DNA from: Maribellus maritimus
GTDB taxonomy: Bacteria; Bacteroidota; Bacteroidia; Bacteroidales; Prolixibacteraceae
Assembly (NCBI RefSeq): GCF_022267315.1
Contig: NZ_JAIKLE010000022.1
Location: 1-64,000, forward strand
Length of the DNA: 64,000 nt
Direction: 5' to 3'
The position numbers and the translations under genes are program-made. The first letter of the stretch is position 1. Each line of letters starts with the position of its first letter. The notes below the pieces were generated by a model. It saw nothing but the letters and a program-made list of their open reading frames with translations. It had not been told where the DNA came from and searched no databases. Of the stretch, positions 33,965 to 44,181 are shown one piece after another.

Positions 33965-36097
33965 CTACAAGTTATCAATAAAATAGTCGCTTACTTTTTG
34001 CATCAAATGCACCCTGTCTTTTCCACGAACGTTGTGCGGATGTGTGGGATAAACAAAAAAATCGAGTTGCTTTTCCTGTTTTACGCATTCCCGGAGAAAC
34101 TTCATGCTGTGCTGCATAACCACGGTTTCGTCCTGCACACCGTGAACCAGCATCAGTTTCCCCTGAAGACCGGGAACATGGTTTAACATATTGGTTTCCT
34201 TAAATCCTTCGGGATTTTCCTGTGGGGTATCCATGTAGCGCTCACCATACATTACTTCATACATGCTCCAGTCAACAACAGGGCCTCCGGCCACACCAAC
34301 TTTAAAAACTTCGGGATGGCGCAGCATCAGGTTTAGTGTCATAAATCCACCGTAACTCCATCCGTGTACACCAATCCTGTCTGAATCGACATAAGGTAAT
34401 GATTTCAAATATTCAATCCCTTTCATCTGATCCTCTGTTTCCAGAATTCCCAATTGGCGATGAACAACCGTTTCAAAATCGCGGCCGCGGTTGAGCGTTC
34501 CCCTGTTGTCCATCGTAAATGCAATATATCCCTGCGAGGCCATGTAATACTGCCACCAGCGCGCCTGGTTGTTCCAGCTTTTATTGACCAGTTGAGAATG
34601 CGGCCCGCCATACACATAAACAATCACCGGATATTTTTTTGATGGATCAAAGTCCACCGGCAAAATTAAACGGCCCGCCAATTCTGTTTTTCCGTCGGCA
34701 GACAGGATAGAAACCAGTTTATTCTCTCCCAATTGAAAGTCTTCCAGCGGGTCTTTGGAACTTAACAGATTTTTTCTTTTGCTGCCGTCCGCAGAAATAA
34801 GGTCTGTATTGTGGGGGATCTTCGGCGCACTCCAGTTATCAATTATAAATTTGCCACCGGGGCTGACTACGCCGCTGTGAACGCCTTGTCTGTTTGAAAG
34901 CTTTTCCATTTCCCCGGTTTTAATATTCACCCGGTAAATATGATTTTCCAGCGGACTTTCTTTTGTTGCCTCCACAAAAACAAATTTTTCTTTACTGTCG
35001 AAACCTAAAACATTGGTTACTTCCCACTCTCCTTTTGTAATTTGTTTTAGCAATTGTCCTTGTGTGTTGTATTTGTATATGTGAAACCAACCGTCTTTCC
35101 GGCTCAAATAATAAAACTCATTTTTATTTGTTTGGGAGAATTGAATCGGATACAGCGGCTCAACATATCGTTCATCGGTCTCCTCAAATAAAGTTTTTAC
35201 TTTTTCTCCGGACGAAACATCGTAACAATTCAGTTGCATGTGGTTTTGCCCGCGGTTCAGTTCTGCAATATAAATGTTCTTTTCATCCGGCGACCAGGCA
35301 ATATTGGTCAGATAATGATCAAGCGGTTCTCCGGTTTTCATAAAAACAGTTTTGCCACTGGAAATTTTATAAATCCCCAGTTTTACCTGCTCGCTGGTTA
35401 ATCCGGCCATCGGATATTTTACGGGAGTGTATTCTGCCTGCCTCTCCATAAAATCGACCAGCGGATAATCGTGAACCCTGCTTTCGTCCTTCCGGTAGAA
35501 AGCTACAAAATTCCCTTGCGGCGAATTAAAAATTCCACCGGAAATTCCAAATTCACTTCGGTGGACCGATTTGCCATTTACAATTCCTTGTCCGCCGTCA
35601 AAAGTAACTTGCACCTTCCCGCCGTCAGCAAAAGAGATAAACAAATCATCTTTAACCGTATAAACAACAAATTTTCCAGCTATATTAAATTCAGCATTTT
35701 CAGCACTTAGGGGCAATTCATATTTATAAACCAACTTTTTATTTCCGCTGTCAATCAGCAAAAACTTATTTCTGTTCTGAATCAACATTTCGGAATCGTT
35801 CACCCATGAATATTGCGGAAAATTTTTAAAACGAATTCCCGTTGAGTCATGCACAATCGCGTTTAACTCCTCAAGAACAATAAAGGGTATCTTTTCCCCT
35901 TTCTTTGCAGATTCAAGCCATAAGGTATCACTCTCAAGATAAGTAAACTCAATTTCACTCCTCCAGCTCAGATTCTCAAATGATTCAGGACTAAGACCAT
36001 TGTAGCGGCCAAGGATGGCATCCCCAAGCGTCATTTGTTTTTGCTGGGCAACAACAAGCTGCGCCAAAAACAAAAAAAGAAGAAAGATTTTTCGCAT
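33965..36097 (-). CDS. S9 family dipeptidyl peptidase (DPP-IV type), secreted
   Basis: 710 aa with a signal peptide (IFLLFLFLAQLVVAQQ). An N-terminal beta-propeller (about 30-450, DPPIV_N) is followed by an alpha/beta hydrolase domain (about 480-710). The triad is visible: Ser in GVHGWSYGGFMTL, Asp in LVHGVQDETVV, His in YPTHPHNVRGKDRVHL. The propeller contains a Glu-containing segment (LETEDQMKGIEYL is in the catalytic part). It removes Xaa-Pro or Xaa-Ala dipeptides from peptides in the periplasm. Monocistronic. Confidence 0.92.
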   Translation of the reverse strand: MRKIFLLFLFLAQLVVAQQKQMTLGDAILGRYNGLSPESFENLSWRSEIEFTYLESDTLWLESAKKGEKIPFIVLEELNAIVHDSTGIRFKNFPQYSWVNDSEMLIQNRNKFLLIDSGNKKLVYKYELPLSAENAEFNIAGKFVVYTVKDDLFISFADGGKVQVTFDGGQGIVNGKSVHRSEFGISGGIFNSPQGNFVAFYRKDESRVHDYPLVDFMERQAEYTPVKYPMAGLTSEQVKLGIYKISSGKTVFMKTGEPLDHYLTNIAWSPDEKNIYIAELNRGQNHMQLNCYDVSSGEKVKTLFEETDERYVEPLYPIQFSQTNKNEFYYLSRKDGWFHIYKYNTQGQLLKQITKGEWEVTNVLGFDSKEKFVFVEATKESPLENHIYRVNIKTGEMEKLSNRQGVHSGVVSPGGKFIIDNWSAPKIPHNTDLISADGSKRKNLLSSKDPLEDFQLGENKLVSILSADGKTELAGRLILPVDFDPSKKYPVIVYVYGGPHSQLVNKSWNNQARWWQYYMASQGYIAFTMDNRGTLNRGRDFETVVHRQLGILETEDQMKGIEYLKSLPYVDSDRIGVHGWSYGGFMTLNLMLRHPEVFKVGVAGGPVVDWSMYEVMYGERYMDTPQENPEGFKETNMLNHVPGLQGKLMLVHGVQDETVVMQHSMKFLRECVKQEKQLDFFVYPTHPHNVRGKDRVHLMQKVSDYFIDNL

Positions 36098-36258
36098 GAT
36101 TCAATTTTGTATATTGGGTTGCGAAAATAAAGAAAGAATTAGCAGCTAAAAAGAATTTTCGTCAAGAAAACCGGAAATTCCCACATATATAAATCGGTTC
36201 AACAGAACATGTAAACTTTAAAGCTCGATTATTTGTTCTCTTTCTGAATCAACAAATT

Positions 36259-37683
36259 ATGAGAATACTTTTAACAGGCGTAACAGGTTATGTAGGAAAA
36301 CGTTTACTCCCGGTACTCATTGAAAAAGGACATCATGTAATTTGTTGCGTACGTGAAAAACGGAGGCTAAATTTTCACAAAAATCTTCTTGAAAAACTGG
36401 AGGTGGTTGAAGTTGATTTTTTGAATAAACCTGATCTTGACCTCATTCCTAAAGATATTGATGCTGCATATTACCTTATTCATTCCATGACTACTTCGTC
36501 AGAGAAATTTGATTTACTGGAATCAAAAGCAGCTGAAAATTTTAAAAAGTACATGGAAAACACACGGGTAAAACAGCTTATTTATTTGAGTGGGATTACC
36601 AATACAACGAAACTCTCGCGTCACCTGGCATCGCGCAGAAAGGTAGAAGATATTTTAAAAAGTAACGTTTATTCACTAACGGTTTTACGTGCCGGGATAG
36701 TTGTTGGCTCAGGAAGCGCATCCTTTGAAATAATCCGTGATATTGTAGAAAAACTACCGGTAATTATTGCTCCCAAATGGCTTCTTACCCAAACACAACC
36801 GATTGCCATACGGGATGTAATTTCGTATTTACAGGGTGTACTGTTTCAGGAAAAATGTCTGAACCAAACCTTTGATATCGGGGGGCCGGAGATACTTACG
36901 TATAAAGAAATGATGATTCAATATGCCAAAGAACGAAAATTAAAAAGACCCTTTTATACCACTTCTTTGATTAGCCCGAAAGTTTCATCGTACTGGTTGT
37001 TTTTTATAACGTCGGTTTCATATAAACTGGCTATAAGTTTGGTAGAAAGTATGAAAACCGAAGTAATTTGCAGGAATAACGATTTGGAACAAATTCTTCA
37101 GGTAAAACCAATTACTTATCAGCAGGCACTAAAAAATGCATTTCAAAGAATAAAACAACATCTGGTTCTAAGCAGCTGGAAAGATTCAATAATCAGCAGC
37201 AGTCTGGGACTCTCTTTATCCGATTTTATTGAAGTTCCGCAATTCGGATGTTACAAAAACATCAAAAAATATAAAGTAGAGAACATCGATAGGGTCATCC
37301 AGAATATTTGGACCATAGGAGGAGAAAAAGGTTACTATTATGCCAACTGGCTCTGGAAAATCCGAGGCTTTTTTGACCAGATTGTTGGAGGTGTTGGATT
37401 AAAAAGGGGGCGAACTTCACCCAGAGAAATAAATCCGGGCGATGCACTCGATTTCTGGCGAGTTTTGTACGCCAGCCGTGAAAAACAGAGGCTTTTACTT
37501 TTTGCAGAAATGAAACTTCCGGGGGAAGCGTGGCTGGAATTTAAGATTGATGAACATAAGATGCTGCATCAAACAGCAACGTTCCGTCCACGCGGAATTT
37601 TGGGACGACTGTACTGGATTGCGACTTCCCCATTTCACTTTTTTATTTTTAACGGGATGATAAAAAATATTGCTGAAAACTAA
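36259..37683 (+). CDS. SDR oxidoreductase with C-terminal DUF2867-like domain
   Basis: 474 aa. The N-terminal atypical SDR Rossmann fold (about 1-300) has the NAD(P) motif TGVTGYVGKRLLPVL, and GISGSG-like later strands (LRAGIVVGSGSASFEIIRD, FDIGGPEILTYKEMM). The C-terminal 150 residues (VENIDRVIQNIWTIGGEKGY, YANWLWKIRGFFDQIVGGVG, LKRGRTSPREINPGDALDFW) match the DUF2867 type. NmrA-like SDRs may sense redox or modify lipids or quinones; the substrate is unknown. Stand-alone. Confidence 0.85.
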   Translation: MRILLTGVTGYVGKRLLPVLIEKGHHVICCVREKRRLNFHKNLLEKLEVVEVDFLNKPDLDLIPKDIDAAYYLIHSMTTSSEKFDLLESKAAENFKKYMENTRVKQLIYLSGITNTTKLSRHLASRRKVEDILKSNVYSLTVLRAGIVVGSGSASFEIIRDIVEKLPVIIAPKWLLTQTQPIAIRDVISYLQGVLFQEKCLNQTFDIGGPEILTYKEMMIQYAKERKLKRPFYTTSLISPKVSSYWLFFITSVSYKLAISLVESMKTEVICRNNDLEQILQVKPITYQQALKNAFQRIKQHLVLSSWKDSIISSSLGLSLSDFIEVPQFGCYKNIKKYKVENIDRVIQNIWTIGGEKGYYYANWLWKIRGFFDQIVGGVGLKRGRTSPREINPGDALDFWRVLYASREKQRLLLFAEMKLPGEAWLEFKIDEHKMLHQTATFRPRGILGRLYWIATSPFHFFIFNGMIKNIAEN

Positions 37684-37764
37684 TTTTTAAATCTTAAAAA
37701 AACACACTGAGAAATTGACTGTTTCCGATTGAATAAGTTACATTAGCCCGTCTAAAACAAATTT

Positions 37765-38910
37765 ATGCAACGAAAAAATCTTACTGTAATTTTTCTGTCA
37801 ACACTTATCGCAGTGATGGGTGTTGCAAGTATCACGCCGGCTTTTCCCTCCATCATTAAACATTTTGGAATTACTCCCACGCAAGTTACGCTGCTGATTA
37901 CGGTTTTTACATTTCCAGGCATATTTTTGGCACCGGTAATTGGAGTTCTTGCAGATAATTTTGGCCGAAAAACGATCCTGATACCCTCTCTATTTCTTTT
38001 CGGGCTGGCCGGATTGGCATGTTTTTTCACCAAAAACTGGCATGTTCTGCTGGTTCTGCGTTTTTTCCAGGGAATTGGAGCAGCGTCTCTCGGCATGTTG
38101 AATGTGACTTTAATCGGAGACCTTTTTAGCGGTCCGAAAAGGGGTGAAATAATGGGATACAACGCCAGTGTTTTAAGCATTGGCACAGCAACTTACCCGG
38201 CAGTTGGCGGCGCCCTTGCAATGGCCGGGTGGCAGTTTCCGTTTCTTTTGGCTTTGCTTGGAGTTCCGACTGCTTTCATGGTAATATTCTGGTTAAAAAA
38301 TCCTGAACCCGATAAAAAACAAAACCTTGCTGATTATTTGAAAAGAACCTGGAAAAATGTCAATCAAAAAACAGTATGGGGACTTTTTATTCTGAACGTT
38401 CTTTTGTTTGTAATTTTATACGGAGCTTATCTTTCCTACTTTCCGCAACTCATGACTGAGAGGATGAAATCAAGTTCACTTCAAATCGGGCTGTTTATGT
38501 CGGGTTTTTCTGTTGTTACTGCCATTACTTCTTCCCAACTAAAAAGAATAAACAAAATTCTAAAACCTAAAACACAGTTACAAATTGGCTTTACTTTGTA
38601 TCTTGTTTCAATGCTTTTACTTTCCTTTGCCGATGAATGGTGGAAATTACTTTTCCCAATTGTTACCTTCGGAATGGCTCACGGTATGATTATTCCCGGA
38701 GTTCAAACTTTACTGGTAGGTTTTGCCCCGATTACAGAGCGTGCAGGTTTTATGTCGATAAACAGTATGGTTTTGCGGCTTGGGCAAACCACCGGACCAA
38801 TTATAATCGGTTTTTTTTATGCTCTGGGAGGAACCGGAACAGCTTTTATTGGAGGTGCAATTGTAGCTGTAGTAATGTTAATAATTTCATTTACCATGCT
38901 AAAATTGTAA
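37765..38910 (+). CDS. MFS transporter (drug/H+ antiporter-like)
   Basis: 381 aa with about 12 membrane helices. MFS motif A is in GVLADNFGRKTIL (loop 2-3) and the DHA1-type motif is in LVLRFFQGIGAASLGMLN. The usual length of the family is 380-420 aa. It probably exports small molecules. It follows the SDR gene after about 80 nt on the same strand. Confidence 0.9.
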   Translation: MQRKNLTVIFLSTLIAVMGVASITPAFPSIIKHFGITPTQVTLLITVFTFPGIFLAPVIGVLADNFGRKTILIPSLFLFGLAGLACFFTKNWHVLLVLRFFQGIGAASLGMLNVTLIGDLFSGPKRGEIMGYNASVLSIGTATYPAVGGALAMAGWQFPFLLALLGVPTAFMVIFWLKNPEPDKKQNLADYLKRTWKNVNQKTVWGLFILNVLLFVILYGAYLSYFPQLMTERMKSSSLQIGLFMSGFSVVTAITSSQLKRINKILKPKTQLQIGFTLYLVSMLLLSFADEWWKLLFPIVTFGMAHGMIIPGVQTLLVGFAPITERAGFMSINSMVLRLGQTTGPIIIGFFYALGGTGTAFIGGAIVAVVMLIISFTMLKL

Positions 38911-39034
38911 AAACTTCATTTCTTACGAAGGCAATTCAAAGCCATTAACAAACAAAACTCAATATCATTTATCTTTTTTGAATCTAACGCAACCAAAACT
39001 ACCAGCCAAACATCTTTTTCAAAATCAAACAGTT

Positions 39035-39460
39035 ATGAAACCGCGCTATTACCTGCTGTTAAGCTTATTTATTTTCAGTTTCAGTTGCAACAAAGAAGAT
39101 GACTTTTACAAAGATGTTGTTATAGAAACGGATAAAGAAAAATACAGTACAAAAGAGAACGTCCTGATTAAAGTTTCTAATAATTACGCAGACGAAATCA
39201 GTTACTATAAATGTAGTTCTTATGACGGTATTCCACCCTCGGTATTAAAATATAGTAATAATGAGTGGACCGGATTTTGGGGGCCAATTTGCAACGGATA
39301 TTCCTCGTGGTGTTGTAATGGCCTCGACGCAAAGGAAATATACCTGGATACGTTGAATTTAAATTTTGAAAAAGGAATTTATAGAATTGAGTACAGCTTT
39401 ATAATCAAACACGGAGAAGGGTACCATTCGTTTTATTCAAATGAGTTTCAAATCGAATGA
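39035..39460 (+). CDS. Hypothetical small lipoprotein
   Basis: About 141 aa from ATG 39035 (the frame extends back to 38978). A lipoprotein signal (YYLLLSLFIFSFSC) leads to Cys followed by NKEDD. The body has beta-rich segments and four further Cys (YYKCSS, GPICNG, SWCCNG), probably disulphide-bonded, of an immunoglobulin-like type (YSTKENVLIKVSNNYADEI; EKGIYRIEYSFIIK). I do not recognise a family. Confidence 0.65.
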   Translation: MKPRYYLLLSLFIFSFSCNKEDDFYKDVVIETDKEKYSTKENVLIKVSNNYADEISYYKCSSYDGIPPSVLKYSNNEWTGFWGPICNGYSSWCCNGLDAKEIYLDTLNLNFEKGIYRIEYSFIIKHGEGYHSFYSNEFQIE

Positions 39461-39536
39461 TTGCTTAACCTGATAAAGCACCGCCTCTGCAGACGATGCT
39501 TTTGAAAACAAGTTAGAAACAATTAGAAATCAAATA

Positions 39537-41372
39537 TTATTTTTCGGCCACAAGATGCAAATCGTCCACCGTTTTTACCAGCTGAATAAATTCTGAACGA
39601 TATCCGTTTTCATCTTCGCCTTTTGCATTTTTTGCCAATTTCACAATCGAATCGATGGTTGTATTTCCTTTGAATTCAGAATTTCGCAACAACATTCCAA
39701 ACGAAGTCACAGCAGCAGAAAAACGAAAATCATCGGATGTATTTTTCTCAATTTTGTTTGAAATGGCTTGTTCCAACAATTTGCTTTTACCGCCGTCCGG
39801 TTCTTTGTAGCGTAATTTTACAGTCAGTAATTCATTATTGTATTTCCCTGAAACAGGTTTTGATTCTTGATATTTTAAAGGATCAACCGACGGTGTTTCG
39901 CCATCAGAACCTGTGGGAATAATTTCATACAGCGCTGTAACCGTGTGTCCTGCTCCCATTTCACCGGCATCTTTGGTGTCGTCGTTAAAATCTTCATCGT
40001 TCAACAAACGATTTTCATACCCAACCAAACGATAGGATTTTACCTGTTTCGGATTAAATTCCAATTGAAATTTTACATCTTTGGCAACGGTAAAAAGAGT
40101 TCCGCCAAACTCCGAAATAAATACTTTCCGTGCTTCCTGAATATTATCGATATACGAATAATTACCATTGCCTTTGTCTGCGATAACTTCCATTTTATCA
40201 TCTTTAATATTGCCGGTTCCAAAACCCACTACCGACATAAAAATGCCACTTTCGCGTTCTTTTTCCACCAGTCTTTCCATTTCCGAAGTACTGGAAACCC
40301 CCACATTAAAATCGCCGTCGGTGGCCAAAATAATGCGGTTGTTCCCACCTTCGATAAAATGATTCTGAGCAATTTTATAAGCCAGCTTTAATCCTTCACC
40401 TCCAGCTGTTGAACCTCCGGCATTTAAATGTTCCAGCGCATCCAGAATTTCCTGTTTTTCATCGCCCGGAGTAGAGTTTAATACTTTTCCGGCAGCACCC
40501 GCATAAACAACAATCGCCACACGATCTTCAGGTCGTAATTCATTTACCAGCATCGTAAAAGCCCGTTTTAACAAAGGCAATTTGTTATACGCATTCATCG
40601 AACCGGAAACATCAATCAGAAAAACCAGGTTCGAAGGAGGTAACTCACTCTTATCAATACTTTTTCCTTTTAAACCCACGTGCATTAAATAGTGGTCTTC
40701 ATTCCACGGACATGTTCCCAATTCAGCTGTTACACTAAACGGAGTTTCTCCTGTTGGCTCCGGATATTTGTAATGAAAATAGTTTATCATCTCTTCAATC
40801 CGAACCGCATCAACCGGCGGTAACTCCCCCTGATTAATATATCGCCGCACGTTGGAATACGACGCGTTGTCAACGTCAATTGAAAATGTAGAAAGCGGAT
40901 TAGCCTTAACATCTTTAAAACCATTTTTATGAATGGTGGAATAATTCTCCGTGTTCCAGTTGGGAGTTGGGCTCATTGCGGCGCTCTTCAACATACCTAA
41001 GCCTCTCACACTTACAACCGACGAACACGTTCGTATTTCCCTTTTTGAGTTTGTTCCGACTACAACAACCTCGTCTAATGACACATCTGACGTTTTCATC
41101 TGAATATCAATGGTATTAACTGAGCCAATTCTCACCTTCTCGGTTTCCATTCCGATAAATGAAAACACCAGGAATTTATCTTCAGGCTGAACCTCAATTT
41201 TGTAAAATCCCTGAATATCGGTTACGGTTCCCCGGTTGGTATTTTGAACCTGCACGGTCACACCCGGCAAAACATTCCCTGATTCGTCTCTCACTGTTCC
41301 GGTAATTTCACGCGCTGAAATAAATCCGGAAACTAAAATTGTTATTACCAAAGCCAAAATTATTCTTTTCAT
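39537..41372 (-). CDS. VWA domain protein (YfbK-like) with N-terminal carboxypeptidase-regulatory domain
   Basis: 611 aa with a signal peptide. Residues of about 22-95 form a CarboxypepD_reg-like domain (GTVRDESGNVLPGVTVQVQN), ending with the TonB-plug lead-in LDEVVVVGT. Then comes the YfbK signature NPLSTFSIDVDNASYSNVRR, a von Willebrand A domain with an intact MIDAS (FLIDVSGSMNAY), and the C-terminal YfbK domain (FRFSAAVTSFGMLLRNSEFK). It is divergent from a sigma/anti-sigma pair whose anti-sigma protein carries the same kind of regulatory domain, so the two are probably functionally linked. Confidence 0.9.
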   Translation of the reverse strand: MKRIILALVITILVSGFISAREITGTVRDESGNVLPGVTVQVQNTNRGTVTDIQGFYKIEVQPEDKFLVFSFIGMETEKVRIGSVNTIDIQMKTSDVSLDEVVVVGTNSKREIRTCSSVVSVRGLGMLKSAAMSPTPNWNTENYSTIHKNGFKDVKANPLSTFSIDVDNASYSNVRRYINQGELPPVDAVRIEEMINYFHYKYPEPTGETPFSVTAELGTCPWNEDHYLMHVGLKGKSIDKSELPPSNLVFLIDVSGSMNAYNKLPLLKRAFTMLVNELRPEDRVAIVVYAGAAGKVLNSTPGDEKQEILDALEHLNAGGSTAGGEGLKLAYKIAQNHFIEGGNNRIILATDGDFNVGVSSTSEMERLVEKERESGIFMSVVGFGTGNIKDDKMEVIADKGNGNYSYIDNIQEARKVFISEFGGTLFTVAKDVKFQLEFNPKQVKSYRLVGYENRLLNDEDFNDDTKDAGEMGAGHTVTALYEIIPTGSDGETPSVDPLKYQESKPVSGKYNNELLTVKLRYKEPDGGKSKLLEQAISNKIEKNTSDDFRFSAAVTSFGMLLRNSEFKGNTTIDSIVKLAKNAKGEDENGYRSEFIQLVKTVDDLHLVAEK

Positions 41373-41483
41373 GATTATCGTTTTTTAAATTTATTTTCAC
41401 AATCATGATGCAGGTCAAAATCAAATTCCATAAAAAATTTTCAAAAAAATTCTTTTTTATACTTTTAGCATGAAATCAAAAAC

Positions 41484-42074
41484 ATGCAGCTTAACCCGTT
41501 TCGTCATAAAAACAAAGAAAAATCCGAAGAAGAACTATTGGCGGATTATCTGGCAAACAAGGACATGAATGTTCTTGGTGAGTTGTATAAAAGATACATG
41601 CACCTGGTTTACGGAGTGTGTCTGAAGTATTTTAAAGAACGGGAAAAATCGCAGGATGCGGTTATTCAGATTTTTGAAAAGTTAATTATTGAAATAGAAA
41701 AACACGAAATCCGTAATTTTAAAAGTTGGTTGTATGTAGTTGCCAAAAACCATTGTTTAATGGAACTGCGCAAAACAAAGGCAGGAAAAATAATTTCGAT
41801 AGCTGACGAAAACGAAATGGCTGCTTTTATGGAAAACGAGTCGGAATTGCATCCTATTGACAGGGAAGCGGATGAAATAGATGAACAGGCCTTGAGCGAC
41901 TGTATAGAACGGCTAAAAAACGAACAAAAAAGCTGTATTCGTTTGTTTTATTATGAAAATAAAAGTTATCGCGAAATTTGCACAGCACTAAAATTGGAGG
42001 AGAAAAAAGTAAAAAGTTTTATTCAGAACGGAAAACGCAACCTTAAAATTTGTTTGGAAAGTAAGAATGCCTAA
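41484..42074 (+). CDS. ECF-type RNA polymerase sigma factor (second)
   Basis: 196 aa. Region 2 is at about 15-85 (LADYLANKDMNVLGELYKRY, CLKYFKEREKSQDAVIQIFE, FKSWLYVVAKNHCLMELRK). Region 4 is at about 130-190 (SDCIERLKNEQKSCIRLFYY, ENKSYREICTALKLEEKKVK). An acidic linker lies between them. Its 3' end overlaps by 8 nt the next gene, which has an anti-sigma-like N-terminus. Confidence 0.92.
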   Translation: MQLNPFRHKNKEKSEEELLADYLANKDMNVLGELYKRYMHLVYGVCLKYFKEREKSQDAVIQIFEKLIIEIEKHEIRNFKSWLYVVAKNHCLMELRKTKAGKIISIADENEMAAFMENESELHPIDREADEIDEQALSDCIERLKNEQKSCIRLFYYENKSYREICTALKLEEKKVKSFIQNGKRNLKICLESKNA

Positions 42075-43431
42075 GAATAAAAAACATATCAGCAACGAAA
42101 ATTTCCAGCGGTATTTGAACAATCAGAAGACCGATGCAGAAAGAAATGCGTTTGAGCGTGAAATGCAAAAAAATCCGTTTGAAGCAGAAGCGTTGGAAGG
42201 CATGCAGCAATTCTCTGCTGAAGAAATCCAAAAAGATTTAGACCAACTTTCCAAAAGAATTGCTGAAAAGAAAAGAAGAAATACACCGATTTGGGCAGCA
42301 GCGGCAACTATTTTGTTATTATTCTCTGTAGGAATTATCTGGTTTCAGTTAAGGAACACATCCCCGGTGCCGGAAATGGCTGAGATAAAAAACACGGAAA
42401 TTCAGCAGGAAAAAAGCACTCCTGAAAAAGAAAAAATAAAAGTACCCAACCTTGAAACACAAGAGCAAGAAAAAGCAAAACCAGAAGAACCTGTAAAAAT
42501 CAAAGAAACAGAAAAAATAACGCCACGGACGGCAAAAACAGTTGAGCAACCAGATACCGAAATTTCATTAGAAATTAATGATTCAAATGTTGAAGAAAGC
42601 TTTCCTCAGCAAGCTGTTAATGTTGCAAAATCAGAAGGAAAAAAAGTTGAAAAACCACCAAAGATGGCAGCAGCAAAAGTTGAAAAAAGTGCAGAACAAA
42701 AAAAAGCTCCGGTTGCTATTCGCGGAGTAAGCAGTTTGAGAAGAACTTCGAAAGCGTCAGATGGTGATGCGGTTCAATTTTCACAAATAACAAATTCTGC
42801 GCTAAAAGCGGGAAAAGTGGTTCGTGGAAAAGTAATTTCTTTGGCTGACAGTTTGCCGCTCACCGGTGCTGTTATTGCAGAAAAAGGAACCTCAAACGTT
42901 ACCGTTTCCGGCAAGGATGGAACTTTCACACTACAACTAACAAATAAAAACGACAGTGCTCTGGTTGCCAGCTTTATTGGAATGGGAAGCACTGAATTTC
43001 ATCCAACAAACGATTCTGTCGTGACCGTTGGATTGGAAGCGTCGCCGATGGCGCTTGATGAAATTGTTGTAACCGGGGCCTATACAAATAAAAAAACACA
43101 TACTGTTGGCGCGGTAAGTCGAATATCGGCAGAAAAAAATATTCCAGCCAGCACCGTTAATGGGAAAGACTATTTTGAAAAATATCTGAAAAAAAATGCT
43201 GTATTGCCAGACGACTACCCATCAAAAAAAGTCATTGTAAAAATAAAAATACACTTAGACTCCGATGGTGAAATAAAAAAAATAGAAAATAAAAACAACG
43301 CGGATTCCGAACTGTTTGAAAAAGCGAAGCAACTTATTTTTAACGGTCCAAAATGGAAGGCAAAAACCATCAATGGAACACCTGTTGAATCGGAACTGAC
43401 GTTAAGAATCGTTTTCAGGAAGGAAAAATAA
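42067..43431 (+). CDS. Chimeric anti-sigma / carboxypeptidase-regulatory / TonB-C membrane protein
   Basis: 454 aa. The cytoplasmic N-terminus (about 1-72, ISNENFQRYLNNQKTDAERN) is anti-sigma-like without zinc ligands. A membrane helix (about 76-96) is followed by a Lys/Glu-rich periplasmic spacer (100-240) and a CarboxypepD_reg domain (about 250-340, ending MALDEIVVTGAY like a SusC plug start). A TonB C-terminal domain closes it (about 375-454, VIVKIKIHLDSDGEIKKIEN). The order suggests a sensor that inhibits the sigma factor and touches outer-membrane or TonB-linked partners. Coupled to the sigma gene. Confidence 0.83.
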   Translation: MPKNKKHISNENFQRYLNNQKTDAERNAFEREMQKNPFEAEALEGMQQFSAEEIQKDLDQLSKRIAEKKRRNTPIWAAAATILLLFSVGIIWFQLRNTSPVPEMAEIKNTEIQQEKSTPEKEKIKVPNLETQEQEKAKPEEPVKIKETEKITPRTAKTVEQPDTEISLEINDSNVEESFPQQAVNVAKSEGKKVEKPPKMAAAKVEKSAEQKKAPVAIRGVSSLRRTSKASDGDAVQFSQITNSALKAGKVVRGKVISLADSLPLTGAVIAEKGTSNVTVSGKDGTFTLQLTNKNDSALVASFIGMGSTEFHPTNDSVVTVGLEASPMALDEIVVTGAYTNKKTHTVGAVSRISAEKNIPASTVNGKDYFEKYLKKNAVLPDDYPSKKVIVKIKIHLDSDGEIKKIENKNNADSELFEKAKQLIFNGPKWKAKTINGTPVESELTLRIVFRKEK

Positions 43432-43432
43432 A

Positions 43433-44179
43433 ATGAATAAAAACATTATTGTAACCGGCGGAGCGCAGGGAATTGGAAAAATTGTGTCGCAGGAATTGCT
43501 AAAAAATGGATATTCCGTTTCCGTTTTTGAAATTGATAAAGAAGCCATTGAAGAGTTTCAATCGGAAGTAAACTCTGGAAATATTTCATTTTTCCAAACC
43601 GACGTTGCAGATGAAAAAAACGTTCAGCAATCCATTTTGGCCTCATCTCAACAATTTGGAAATATTTCGGGGTTAATAAACAATGCTGCCATTCTTGATA
43701 ATAAACCGATCACCGAGCTTACTTTTGAAGCGTGGAACCGCGTAATTTCAGTAAATCTTTCGGGAACTTTTTTGTGTGCAAAATACGCTGCGCCTTTTCT
43801 TAAAAAAAGTAAAGGAAGTATTATCAACATCAGTTCAAGCCGTGCTTTCCAGTCGGAGCCCAACACTGAAGCTTACTCCGCCAGCAAAGGAGGAGTTTAT
43901 TCTTTAACACATGCACTGGCTATGAGTTTGGGACCAGATATCAGGGTCAATTCAATTAGTCCGGGCTGGATTGATGTTTCCGGAATTCGAAAAAAATCGG
44001 AAGCAGTAGTATATCAACAAACTGAAGAAGACAAAAAACAACATCCCGCAGGCCGTGTGGGAAATGCGAAAGATATTTCGAATATGATTCTGTTTTTACT
44101 AAACCCGGAAAACAGTTTTATAACCGGACAGAATTTTATTGTCGATGGAGGAATGACGCGAAAAATGATATACGTTTAA
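43433..44179 (+). CDS. Short-chain dehydrogenase/reductase
   Basis: 248 aa, classical SDR. The NAD(P) motif is TGGAQGIGK (start of the chain), then NNAAI, the catalytic Ser in INISSSRAF, Tyr-Lys in YSASKGGV, and the PG motif SISPGW. The C-terminal GQNFIVDGGMT is the standard ending. The substrate is unknown. It starts 1 nt after the stop of the anti-sigma gene, so it may be expressed with it. Confidence 0.92.
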   Translation: MNKNIIVTGGAQGIGKIVSQELLKNGYSVSVFEIDKEAIEEFQSEVNSGNISFFQTDVADEKNVQQSILASSQQFGNISGLINNAAILDNKPITELTFEAWNRVISVNLSGTFLCAKYAAPFLKKSKGSIINISSSRAFQSEPNTEAYSASKGGVYSLTHALAMSLGPDIRVNSISPGWIDVSGIRKKSEAVVYQQTEEDKKQHPAGRVGNAKDISNMILFLLNPENSFITGQNFIVDGGMTRKMIYV

Positions 44180-44181
44180 TT

